Source: Aquanectria penicillioides (Eukaryota; Ascomycota; Sordariomycetes; Hypocreales; Nectriaceae). Taken from it: a DNA stretch of 64,000 bases. The notes below the pieces were generated by a model. That model made no database searches, had not been told where the DNA came from, and was given only the letters and a program-made list of their open reading frames with translations. The translations under genes and the position numbers were made by a program. Positions 23,295-33,722 of this stretch are shown piece by piece. Location: the NCBI GenBank assembly GCA_003415625.1, contig PYIU01000007.1, positions 3,472,001 to 3,536,000 of the forward strand, given 5' to 3'. The stretch's first letter is position 1; each line of letters begins with the position of its first letter.

Positions 23295-24596
23295 ATGAGA
23301 TCATCAAGATACAGCAACTCCCGTCAAAAGGTGTGTCAACAGTGCTCGAGTGCCAAGGCAAGATGCGATCGCAATATGCTTGGCTGTAGCCGATGTGCTC
23401 AACGGGGGTTGTCCTGCACATATATTGAGACGGAATCCTATGATGATAGAATAACACCAACACACAATACCCGAAGAAGAGTCCTAGATAGGCCATTGCC
23501 CGCCTCTGATATGCTGAGCCCGACCTCCCAGCCGCCAACAACATGGAGCAGCCAAGATTCGGTAGGCGCGCCAGAGTTGTCCGATATCCAGGGCGATTCG
23601 TTTCATACAACCTCAAACATATCCGGAAATCAACCCGTCAGCTATTCAAGACCAAGTCTTACGACTACAAAATATGCGGCCTCTACGAATCTTGACTTTG
23701 GTAGCCATGAACTCGTATGCCCTATTAACTACAACGATATCAGCAATCGCTGGCTCAATTCATACGTGCCTATCCCTGGTCAGATGGTGAAGAAATATCC
23801 CGCAAACATAATCACCTTTACGTCCCAAATCCTCAAATCATACACGGCTACTATGGTACACTCTCGAGGCGTGCCACCGTTTATACACCCCGCACAACTG
23901 AGTGATTCCTCGACGAGCGCGCCACTTTTAACCTGCAAGGGGCTAGCCAGAGTCTGCGAGCAGCCTTTGCCTGATAGCGATATCACCATCAATATTTTGC
24001 AGCAGGAAATGAACAGATTATACGAACAGCGGACAGTACCTGATGATATCAATCTCCTCGCCGGTTTTCAATCTTACTTGATTTATTGCATGATGTTATT
24101 CTTTCAGCTAAACCAAGGCGCAGACTCATTTCTTCGTCAAGCCATGATGAATCTTCAAGAGCTGGCAGGCTTGAGCTCACAGCGAGGACTTGTCTGTCCA
24201 GAGGAGCAACGACGCACTCGTCCCCAGTGGGAAGCGTGGGTCATGGCCGAAGCGAAGCGACGAACGCTGTTCACAATGTACATGTTTGATAGCGTTCTGA
24301 CCGTGCAGAGCGGTGGTGCGGCATTTTTGGGAACAGAGTTAGAAGGCCTCCCTGCTCCAGCAGGTAAATCATTGTGGCAGGCCCATGAGCGACGAGATTG
24401 GGAAACGCTATATAACGTGCACTTGGCGGAGTGGACAGAAGGAAGCCTCCGCATCGATGAGTTATGGCCGATACCAATAGACATGGATGAACGTGGTGTC
24501 GGAGAAAGAAGACGCAGAGTTGATCAATGGCTGGAAAATTTGGACGAGTTTGGAACAATGCTCTATGCGGTGACGAGCTGTACCCACGGTGCTTAA
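23295..24596 (+). CDS. Small Zn2Cys6 transcription factor
   Basis: Single exon, 433 residues. The zinc cluster is at residues 14-41 (C-x2-C-x6-C-x5-C-x2-C-x6-C: VCQQCSSAKARC...CSRC...LSC), very near the N terminus as in many pathway-specific fungal regulators. A low-complexity Ser/Pro/Thr-rich linker follows (residues ~60-130), then a helical regulatory region ('FQSYLIYCMMLFFQL', 'WVMAEAKRRTLFTMYMFDS'), which is the conserved core of this type of regulator. It is shorter than the fungal_trans class at about 600-800 residues, but ends cleanly. It lies head to tail with an isochorismatase-like gene on the opposite strand (70 bp between stops), so it may regulate that gene and the adjacent MFS; this is only positional inference. 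Confidence 0.88.
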   Translation: MRSSRYSNSRQKVCQQCSSAKARCDRNMLGCSRCAQRGLSCTYIETESYDDRITPTHNTRRRVLDRPLPASDMLSPTSQPPTTWSSQDSVGAPELSDIQGDSFHTTSNISGNQPVSYSRPSLTTTKYAASTNLDFGSHELVCPINYNDISNRWLNSYVPIPGQMVKKYPANIITFTSQILKSYTATMVHSRGVPPFIHPAQLSDSSTSAPLLTCKGLARVCEQPLPDSDITINILQQEMNRLYEQRTVPDDINLLAGFQSYLIYCMMLFFQLNQGADSFLRQAMMNLQELAGLSSQRGLVCPEEQRRTRPQWEAWVMAEAKRRTLFTMYMFDSVLTVQSGGAAFLGTELEGLPAPAGKSLWQAHERRDWETLYNVHLAEWTEGSLRIDELWPIPIDMDERGVGERRRRVDQWLENLDEFGTMLYAVTSCTHGA

Positions 24597-24666
24597 TAAA
24601 CAACCCCCAGCTTTTATTCTCGATTTTCTAGACATAGAGGCAATGTTTAAAATAACCTTTAAATCT

Positions 24667-25355
24667 CTAAGATTGATCTAACGCTTGTAAAGCCTGCTCA
24701 AGAGAGATCACTTTGAGGTTCATTTTGGGCAGTAGCATGTCTAAGAAGACGGCCGAAAACTTGGCTGTCTGGTCCGTAGGCAATTCCACCACGTTATCGG
24801 AAATAAGAAAAATGTTATAGTCTAGATCGAACAACCGATAAATTGTGCTCATTACGACCGCAGAAAGGCTCAGTCCAGACTTGCCTGCTGTATTAGTGTG
24901 ATTCAGGCAGTGTTGAGTGGAGTACTCACGATGATTACTGTGTCGATGTGCTGCACTCGCAGAATTTGTTCCAAGCTATTTCTCATCGTGGCGCACCACC
25001 TTGTCTTTTGCAAAATGACATCTTCGGCGTCAACGAGAAAGCGACTGTCGATTTGCACACCGGATGATGCCTTGTCAAAGCTGCCAACAGACTCCACTAG
25101 TTTCGTGAAAGGGGCGCTTTTCGCCAGTTCTGACTGTGAAGTGTCCGAAAAGAAGAGGGTTGGAAAAACTGTGAGTGGACGAGGGCATTTTTCGTGTACT
25201 GCCGTGTTCCACTGGGAAACATTCGAGATGAATGCTTTTCCTTCTGGTGAGTGTTGGATGCTATCAATGAGGATGGTCATCAAGTCTAGGTTAAGAACTG
25301 CGTAGTTCTGCCCAAAGGACAAGTCATTATCGCCGGAGGGGGTCGGGGATAACAT
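24667..25355 (-). CDS. Isochorismatase-fold protein lacking the usual catalytic cysteine
   Basis: Two minus-strand segments (24926-25355 and 24667-24884) give about 215 residues starting MLSPTPSGDNDLSF. The fold is recognised by 'YAVLNLDLMTILID' (Asp of the triad), 'DVILQKTRWCAT' (Lys) and 'SGLSLSAVVMSTIYR', where cysteine hydrolases have a nucleophilic Cys that is Ala here. It may therefore be non-catalytic or act like the isochorismatase branch that also lacks Cys. The junction is odd. The strongest donor (GTGAGT, first base 24929) with the CAG acceptor ending at 24885 puts the downstream part out of frame. A weaker donor GTACTC at 24925 restores it but makes a 41-bp intron, very short for a fungus. 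A recent 1-bp lesion is the alternative. It shares a 335-bp divergent promoter with the MFS gene. Confidence 0.68.
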
Positions 25356-25690
25356 TTTAACCACTCCTCAAACCAAATATGAAGATCGCCAACCAAAAAG
25401 AATCGATCAAAGCCTTCAATTCACATTCCAACTCGGGTTGGTTGGAGTTGACGTGACTTTGTTGATCGTGATGGTCCCACATTTCCAGGAGCATTTGGGC
25501 CTCGCCTCCCGATTGGCTGTTGGCCCGGACCTGAGCTCCCTCAACTCCGGCAACGCCACGCTCAGCTCCGAAGTCCGTGAAAACCATGGATTGTGACATG
25601 TGTATCTAGGTGCGTTTGCCGGATGGGTTGGCACTGAACTCTCATCAATGCATTCTAAAAATTATTAACATTAATTAATCATCTTGAGCC
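25356..25690. promoter_or_regulatory. Shared promoter of isochorismatase-like gene and MFS gene
   Basis: 335 bp separate the two divergent starts. I see no distinct palindrome or TATA box; minus-strand open frames here have no family features. Confidence 0.45.
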
Positions 25691-27265
25691 ATGCCCTCGG
25701 AAGAACAAAATGGAGAAGACGATGGTCGGGTACAGGCCGTGCCGCCGCCATCTCCTCCACCCGCGAGTGATCCGTATAGCATATTTGACAATCGACAAAA
25801 AGCCTTGATTGTCCTCGTCGTTTCCATGGCCGCAACATGTGAGGATCTGTGTCCAAAACATTGAAATTAACCTCCTAATATCTAGATAGTCTCTGGCTTT
25901 GCATCAAATATTTACTTTCCCGCCATCCCGACCATCGCTCGTGACCTTGGTGTTTCACCCGAACTCGTGAACCTCACGGTTACTTCATACTTGATTTTCC
26001 AAGGCGTCGCGCCGAGCCTTTGGGGCCCAGTTTCTGACGCAAAGGGTCGTCGAACAGCCTACTGCGGCACATTTCTTGTCCTTCTAGGAGCTTGCGTCGG
26101 CCTGGCCGAAACGCGAAATTATACAACCCTAATTACATTGAGATGCTTACAGAGTGCCGGCAGCGCAAGCACAATCGCCATCGGCTCCGGCGTCATTGGC
26201 GATATCACAACCCGCGCGGAGCGAGGAGGTTTGATGGGCATCTTCCAAGCCGGATTACTTGTACCTGTTGCTGTAGGGCCAGTCATTGGAGGCGCTCTAG
26301 CCGGTTCTTTGGGGTGGAGAGCAACCTTCTGGTTCCTCACCATCTACAGTGGCGTTTTCCTCGTATGCCTACTAGTATTGCTGCCCGAGTCACTCCGGTC
26401 AATTGTCGGAAATGGGAGCCAGATTCCATCCAACGCGTTTGCGAGATTCCCTTTACTCCTGTACCAAAAGACCACCAAAACAAAGTGGACTGGGGATGCA
26501 ACATCGTCGCAACCAGGGGCGAAAAAACATGTCGATTTGACGGCACCCATTGTCATTCTCTTCAGTAACCAAGCGGCCCCCATCATCATTTTTCTGGCAA
26601 CTTATTATGCTGTCTGGCAAATGAGCATTACTGCTATGTCAACACTCTTTGAGGATCGCTATGGTCTCGCCGAAGCGCACATTGGCCTTACCTTTATTGC
26701 AAATGGGGCCGGCTCTATGATTGGAACACTGGTTACTGGGAAAATTCTTGACTTCGATTATCGCCGAGTCAAGGCAAAATTCGACGCCCTGGCAAACCCA
26801 TCAACCCTCGAGAGCAACAGCAACACCGACATTGAGGAGGATTTTCCTCTTGAAAAGGCTCGTCTGCGTCTGGTTCCAATTTTTGCCGGATGTCAATGCA
26901 TTTCTATCATCTTGTTTGGCTGGACTATTAACTATTCTGACCGAGTCCACATCGCTGTTCCAATTGTGTCTACATTCATCACCGGCTGGAGTGCAGTGTC
27001 CACGCAGTCCGTGATCATGACATACCTAGTTGATATTTTCTCAGACCGAAGTGCTGCGGCCAGCGCGAGTTTGAATTTGGCAAGATGTCTATTTGCTGCC
27101 GGCGGCACTAGCTTTGTGATGCCAATGGTGAATGGTGTTGGAGTAGGTTGGACATTCACAATTTGCATGGGTGTACAGCTTGTGGCCCTGGTAGGTGCGG
27201 GCATTCAGTGGAAATTTGCCGGTAAATGGAGAAAGGAAGGTAAAGACAAGTCAGAAAGCAAATAG
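25691..27265 (+). CDS. MFS transporter, DHA1 drug:H+ antiporter family
   Basis: Two exons (25691-25838 and 25890-27265, 51-bp intron GTGAGG/TAG) give 507 residues. The acceptor at 25889 is chosen over an earlier TAG because it gives '..AATFSGFASNIYFPAIPTI', the usual first helix of DHA1 proteins. About 12 membrane segments, the loop 2-3 motif 'GPVSDAKGRR' (MFS motif A), and the helix-5 motif 'GVGPVIGG'-like 'VAVGPVIGGALAG' (antiporter motif C) are visible. A long central cytosolic loop is present. It probably exports small organic or toxic compounds at the plasma membrane. Divergent from an isochorismatase-like gene and convergent with a zinc-cluster regulator 270 bp away. Confidence 0.92.
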
Positions 27266-27534
27266 ATATCGGGGGTGGGGGTATGCGAAGACTACATCAT
27301 TTTGATCATCACTTGTAACCTTATATAGATTAGATTGGAAGACAGTATACAGGCAGACTTGGAAAGCAGAGGCATCAATTATCATCTACACCTAAAGTCT
27401 ATCAAACCAAATTCCAGAAACATTCTCCATCAAATAAATTATCCAACTTACTCCTTGAAAACTCCAAGCAAATTTCTCCTTCCTTTGGTGCCCCGACATC
27501 TTTTGGCTACACCTGTTTTTTGCAAGAAGCTACA

Positions 27535-29853
27535 TCAGAACTGCCAGTGGGATCCAGGGTGTGCAAGGTGTGCCGGGTCAATCTGATAGTTAGAAAGTTG
27601 ATCAACCAGCCAATCGGGATCCAACTGCTGCTCAACTTCCACTGGCGGTGGCATTGGCGACGGGCTTGATTGGGGCACAACAGCCTGGAGCTTGGAGACA
27701 GTCAGGGGAATTTCATAAGGGAACCCCATTTGAATAAGGGCTCGCTCACGCTCCCGCCAAGCCTTGAGTATAGAGATTCCGAGGGTGGTATTTTCCTTCT
27801 TCGCCATATTCCATAGCTCCGCGTGGTGAAAGTAGACGCGATCAATCAATATCCAGGACCGATCGACCAGCGTACCCAAAGGTCGATTCTGCAGCTGGCC
27901 AGCAATGAACAAAATACCATCGCTTTCGAAATGCAGTTTGAAGAACCACAGGAAGCTTGTGTCCTTCAGGTGCTCATACATGTTGGTGTGGTTCTCGAAG
28001 TGAATTAGGCAAATCCTAAACACGTTGTCCTCTGGACTAAAGATTTCGGTTCCCCATTCCGGCAATTGTTGCAATGGCGTGAGGATGGATAACATCTCCG
28101 CAGTAATATCACTTCGAATCCTACCCGCTAGTTGGTGTAATGGGTTCGCGGAGGGATCAATGTACTTCTCCTCGACGGCCAATAGTTTCGCATCGAGGGT
28201 TTGAATCAAATCCTTATATGATGGTGTTGATCCTGGCGACCTTTTCTGCCCGTTGGTAGTCTTCCCCACTGAACCAGTAGCGATTGTCTGGAAGTCGGTG
28301 ATGCGATTTTCAATAACAAAACGGCAAAGGTGACAGAGGACCAGGTAAAAAGCCATTTCGGTTGGGCTATCTCGGGGGCGGATGGGCTCCATGAAGTTTG
28401 GGTAGAGATCGGCGTCGTTGACATTATGGGGCACTTTGGTATCCCAGTTCCAGGTGAGTAGAGGCTCATGAAATCCTGATGCGATGGCATATTTGGTGTC
28501 TGACATGATGATCTGCCACCAAAGTCGCCGGCGCATCTCGGCCTCGAACGGTGTGAAATTCAAAGCATCTCCGTCTCGGTGCAGGCCCAACTTCTCGGCC
28601 ATTCTGACCAAGATGCCACTGAGGATCCATGTGGTGTGACGGTTGGCACGACCATGAAGAGACAACTGGATCGTTTATTAGCCCACCTGGACTTTATGGG
28701 TTAATGAAGAAGTGTGCATGGGGCTTACCAGATAAAGAACTAATGCTTGCAAGGTGGTCGTGTCAAACTTCTCCAAAAATTTTGCTTGCTTTAAGCAAAC
28801 CTTGATACCCGCGGCGAATCCTCGAAGGGTTTCCTCTTTCGGCATGTTCAGCATCTGGAATGATTCCTCTTCCGTCAAGGCAGCGGTAGAAACCAAATAG
28901 ATAGCGAAAAGCAGAGCCTGTGAGTTATAGGGAAGGCTGGAATGATCAGTTGCAGCTTCTACGATAAGCGGCTGTAAACTCGGGACGTGGATAAGCTTGG
29001 TCAACGGGTTTACTCTCTCCAAAAACACCTGCCAGAGTTTGAAGATTTGGACGGGCAATGGAGTAATGTCAGCAAGCCTGATGGAGGAAACGTCGCTAAA
29101 AGAAAAATGATCTTCGTCTTGGGGAGGAGTCATGTCGGATTCAGCGACGCTCTGTTCCTCATCCTCAATCAACTGACGCATGGATTGAAGCTGATGTGTG
29201 AGTGGTCAGTCAACGATAGCGAGAATCCAGATGGGAAGACGAAGCTATACCATAGCATGAAACGAATTCCAAGGCATGGGTCGCGACCAGTGAGAGACTT
29301 ACCTGCTTGTGGATGGTTGCCCAGGGGAAGTTGTCTACATACTTCATGCTGCCATCTTCTACAATGACCTTGCCAACAGGCATACATATCCCATTAGGTT
29401 CCCTGTCATCAGCACCAAACGGTACCAATTGCGAAGGGCTTTGAGACGAATCCACAGTGGAGGCAGCGTAATCGGCTGAGGGGGAGGAATTGGAAGTTGG
29501 CGTGTCGTTTGTCGGCGGCAGCACTGCATGTTGCTTCAATAAGGCCTCACACCTGGCCAGCCTCTCTCGCAGATCCCGGTTTGTGCGCCTTCTCTTGCGT
29601 GCAGGGGCTGGGGTGGATGGAGTGCATATGGCGCCAACCTGCATATCTTAGTGCTGGTTCACTGTGCTCCCCTCGAGGTGATGCTGACCTTTTCGCAGTT
29701 TGAGCACGGCGCGAGCTTGTCGCACTTGATCTTCCGCTGCTGGCAGAGAACGCACGCCAATACCTTGGGGGACTTGGCAAGCACAGGGGTTTCAGGGTTC
29801 ATTGGGGATGGGGTGTTTGAGGGCGAGAGGAAGATGGAAGCGGACCTGTCCAT
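27535..29853 (-). CDS. Zn2Cys6 transcription factor with fungal_trans domain
   Basis: Four minus-strand exons (29689-29853, 29303-29638, 28729-29190, 27535-28665) join in frame to 697 residues; introns are 50, 112 and 63 bp. The first intron splits the zinc cluster: joining gives C-x2-C-x6-C-x5-C-x2-C-x6-C at residues ~34-60 (CVLCQQRKIKC...CSNC...AIC), which validates the splice. 'RERLARCEALLKQ' follows as a likely coiled-coil dimerisation helix. The fungal_trans region runs from about residue 190 ('FLERVNPLTKLIHVPSL') through 'GLHRDGDALNFTPFEAEMRR' and 'LWWQIIMSD', typical of the class. The start at 29853 is preferred over an in-frame ATG 25 codons upstream, because that extension has no family features. 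Targets unknown; the convergent MFS is the nearest candidate. Confidence 0.92.
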
Positions 29854-30518
29854 GACGAGGTCAACAACCCACAATCTTGCGACGTGGGATGTACACGATA
29901 CATGAAGACACTTCGATTTACCTGGCAACGGCCGGCACCTGGAGCCTCAACCAAGAACTCTGGCGGGGTGCGATGGCGGCAGAGCAAGAGGACGACGCGG
30001 AACAGAGTTGCGTTTTGCAGTATCCAGATTGTGAAGTGAACAGTGGCAGAGGGTGATGTGACGAGACGAGGCCACGGGACGAGGAGCCTAAAATGCGGGA
30101 CATGAGGAAAACGTGGATAACGGGGACTACAAGAGCCCGAACTCCCGATCGGCGTCGCGCCATGCCCAATTTAGAATTTATGCCGGGGCTAATCCGACCG
30201 GCTAGACGTCATCACATCCCGGCATTCAGAGGGACCCTGGGCTGACGGGATATTCTAGCAATTAAAGCGTCTCCGGCCGAGCCGAGACGGACGAAACTTC
30301 ATGCACGATGCGCTTTGGCGGCGGGACTTGGACATGTTTCGCATTCGGGCGCTTCGAGATTGCCGTTTCGGGTGCGAAGATTAACCCAGGCAATATGGAC
30401 AAGTACATCAGCTAAGATTACATATCAATGATATCATTATGTGCATTCGCGTGGATTCGTAACCGCGTCGATCCACGCGCCCAACCCCTCGTCGCGTGCC
30501 TTGTCCCGTCAGCATCAA
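29854..30518. other. Intergenic region
   Basis: Promoter of the regulator (minus) and 3' flank of the HsbA-like gene. No gene or repeat supported. Confidence 0.55.
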
Positions 30519-31176
30519 TCAATTAAACCCCTTGGCCGCAGCGTCGAGCACTTGGTTGAGCTGCTTCAGATCATTCTTCGCGTATTTGCTGCAAGTTGGG
30601 ACCGACTTGACGATGGCTTGGCCGATCCTGCCGCCAAATCCCTGCAGCTTCTTCAAGACGGGGCCAATGTCGGCGTAGAATCGCGTCTTTGCCAGGATGT
30701 TGGCCTTGGTGTCGAGGTTGTGCAAGAGAGTTCCGGAGAGCTTGACCAGCTACGCGCGGGGTTATTAATTTCAGTCTAGGCAAATAGCTACCCGTGTGCA
30801 CTCACCGAGGCAAAGGAATCGCAGATATCCGACTGCTCCGACTCATCGAATGCGGCCTTGGGACCTTCAAGGAGATTGGCTGTGTTGTTGGATAACATCT
30901 CGATATCTTGGAAATTTCTGAAGAGTTTCTAAAGACCGATTTGATTAGGACACGATCGGGTTGTTATTGCAGTATCTCTTGGCTCACCGGTGATGTCGTT
31001 GGCCAGTTCGAATAATTCAACGAATAAGCAATGTCGGAAGTTTCCAGCGTGAACTCTGAGAACCCTTGAATGCTGCTCAATACATCTTTAGCTGTGAGAA
31101 GGTTCGGAACCGAAGCTGCAAGAACTGTGGTGATGATTGCGAGAAATTGGAACAGCAGCATGGTGGTTCGCATCAT
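30519..31176 (-). CDS. HsbA-like secreted cell-wall protein
   Basis: Three minus-strand exons (30988-31176, 30806-30928, 30519-30749; introns 59 and 56 bp) give 180 residues. The N terminus is a clear signal peptide (MMRTTMLLFQFLAIITTVLA). The mature part has the alternating helical pattern of hydrophobic surface binding protein A: 'LLTAKDVLSSIQGFSEFTLE', 'FDESEQSDICDSFASLVKL' and 'KNDLKQLNQVLDAAAKGFN', with two Cys residues. Family members are small secreted or wall-associated proteins that coat hydrophobic surfaces and, in Aspergillus, recruit cutinase. Splice sites all carry GTGAG donors and TAG acceptors, and every exon is a whole number of codons. ATG at 31176 begins the signal peptide; the frame upstream to 31227 is not needed. 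Confidence 0.82.
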
Positions 31177-32084
31177 GTCGTGAGTGATGGACAGATGTCG
31201 GCGAAAAAAGGGGAGACCTGGCAACAAGGGCGCAGACTTTCATATTGAAGGCAGTGCTCTCTTTAAGTATGCTTTTCATTTCATGGTAATTCTATCAATA
31301 ACCCACATGCTACCTATCCCTTTTCTTCAACACGCGCCCTGAAAAGGGCTCGCGGGTTGGCATGCTTTGCTCCCAGCTGTTAACAGCCACTGACTCAAGG
31401 GTGGAATTTGTCTCAGCTACACAGCCATGGTGTTTTTGGAATGGATGCATCGCACCTCAGCTTTCTCACCTGAGGGAAAAGAAGGAGAGGGGAGGAAAAG
31501 TTATCATTCAATCTATACTGGATCCCAATCAGCTTTGAATGCAAGCACTGAACCGAAACAAATTAAATCGAACAGACAGATGAGACCATTGGGCTATGGA
31601 TACTCCAGGTATAAATTTCAACTGGGTAATGAGCATTGAAGAAGTCGCGTGGCGCCACGGGTACCGCGTTTGTCTCAAACTGTAAGACACCACAGGACCA
31701 CCATACCTCGACGAATCAGGGCCGCAGAATGCTCTGTTTCAAACCTACATATTCATACCATGCTAGGAATACACCAACGTTAAGATTGGCGCTTGGCTTA
31801 ATGACTGCGCTTAATCAGCGATCACATGAATTTGGATGTGGCGTCTAGGAACTCATTTTCGAGCAACTCAGGCACACCACGTACGCGAAGGTCCGCCACC
31901 ACGTGGTGCCAACCAACCGAGGCATGATAAGTTGCGTCTGGAGAATCAGCTCTGTGCCCAATGGTCTCAAATCTCATGATATGTCCAGTTCATTGCTTAT
32001 GTTAAGTCTGATTATTTGCTAGTTGGCGATAGCTCCCAGTCTATCTTAAAATAGTAGCCCAGCCACGTCACCATCATTCCCGCT
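31177..32084. other. Intergenic region
   Basis: No gene supported. It holds a 12-bp E-box palindrome at 31897-31908. Confidence 0.55.
31897..31908. promoter_or_regulatory. E-box palindrome CACCACGTGGTG
   Basis: Perfect 12-bp palindrome centred on CACGTG, the bHLH core. It lies about 720 bp before the HsbA-like start and 180 bp past the MFS stop; a function is not shown. Confidence 0.3.
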
Positions 32085-33722
32085 TTAGGGTCGCCACCGG
32101 AACGCAGGGTGCTTCCAGTCCAAGTCTTCAATCTGCTCTGGCGTCATGCCATGTAGTTCATCATCAACATCTGCATCATCCTTCTTCTTGTTTTCCCTCT
32201 TCATCCACAACAGAGTCAACGTGCTGACAATGAGGATCACGCCGGATGTCGCCAAGTTCAGGCCGTTGCCAATGTGATAATTGGGCGCATCCCAAGGAAG
32301 AAATGACCACGCAGAGATCAATCCACCCACGTTGCCCATCATCACATTCATTCCAATGGCTGCGCTGCGAGCGGTGTCTGTGACGACATTTGCCGAGACC
32401 TGAGCATTGGTGAGAGGTCCAAGTGCAAAACAAGAAGATGCAATCAAGAACGTAGCACCGTAGCGGACCGAGTTGTCCTCTGACCCAAGGAACATGCAAT
32501 AGCCGACCATGCACATAGGAGCGCATAGGATGAAGAAAATCTGTCGCCTGTCAATACGCCAACTGATCAAAGGAAACAGAAGCGTAAAGAAGGCTCCAAC
32601 CACATAGGGAGGGACCGTAAAAAGCTGTTGCTGAACTGTCGTCTTGCTCTTGTAAATCGTCTTGACAATGGTTGGCAAGAAGAAGGCGAGACCTTGGACA
32701 GTGATATTGTCGAGCAGGAAAACAAAGCTGGTGCTGAGGGTGATGGGCGAAAAGATTCCACGGACAAGCTTTGTTTTATCAATCTTATCCAGCACCACCG
32801 TGGTACCGACACGCTCAGACTTGACACGAGCAATGGCAAGATCCTTCTCCTCCTGAGTCAACCAGCGGGCGGTAGCAGGGCGATCGGTCAGGACCACGAA
32901 GCCGATCAAGGCGAGGCCAATCGTGATGATGCCCTCGATGGCGAAGATCATTCTCCAGCGATGAAGGCTACCGAAATGATCGAGGCTTAGGATTGCCGAA
33001 GCCAAGAGACCACCAAAGGCGCCCGCTAGAGGGGCCATCACGATGTAGAGACCAAGTCGGAAGACCAATTCAGCACGGCGGTACCATCGAGACAGATAAT
33101 AGGCGATTCCAGGCAACATTCCAGCTTCGAAGATACCGAGAACAAATCGCACTCCTGCAATCTGCGGGATAGTCTCAACGAAAGCAGTGCCGAGAGAGGC
33201 AATGCCGAATAGGAGTGTGGTAGCGGGAAGAAACCAGCCAGGGCCCATCCACTTGCAGAGGAGATTGGCAGGAATCTCAAAGAGAATGTATGATATGTAG
33301 AAGACCGAAATGATCATATTGTAGTCGTAGCCTTTCATCTTGAGGTCGGTATCGAGTCCGGCGATCTTTGCATTTCCTGTTGCACGATTAGGGTACTGTT
33401 GACTCGCTTGTTCGTTGTGTTGGACGACTGACCGATGTTTGCACGATCGATAAAGCAGAAAAGGTATAGGAAGGAGACTACGGGGACGATGTAGAGATCG
33501 ATCTTGAGACGGAGTCGGCGTTCGGCAACGGGGTCGTATTGGACCAAGGATTGGCCATACCTGCGATAGATCAGTCTAGTTCAAGCTTTCATGTGTCTAA
33601 GCCGGCAGTATTTACTTGTCTGTTGCTGCTTGCCCTCGCTCGGCGGCGTGCTGGAGAGCCGAGTCATTGAGGGCTTCCACATTGTCGTGGTTGTCGATAT
33701 GTTCTACTTCTAGCTTCGACAT
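32085..33722 (-). CDS. MFS transporter, anion:cation symporter (ACS) family
   Basis: Three minus-strand exons (33616-33722, 33433-33560, 32085-33376; introns 55 and 56 bp) give 508 residues. The second junction gives 'FIDRANIGNAKIAGL', the diagnostic helix-1/2 border of fungal ACS/Dal5-Tna1-type carriers. It continues with 'PGWFLPATTLLFGIASLGTA', 'RFVLGIFEAGMLPGIAYYLS', 'YRRAELVFRLGLY' and 'LTDRPATARWLTQEE', all classic for the family. Both halves have six helices and the C terminus is acidic and cytosolic. It should take up an organic anion, vitamin or degradation product with H+ at the plasma membrane; substrate unknown. It is an intact member of the same broad family as the relic at the left window edge, though not an obvious duplicate. 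Confidence 0.94.

Noticed and set aside
22984..23616. Minus-strand open frame of 210 codons
   Set aside because: Overlaps the zinc-cluster domain of the gene on the plus strand, has no motifs, and codes poorly outside the overlap.
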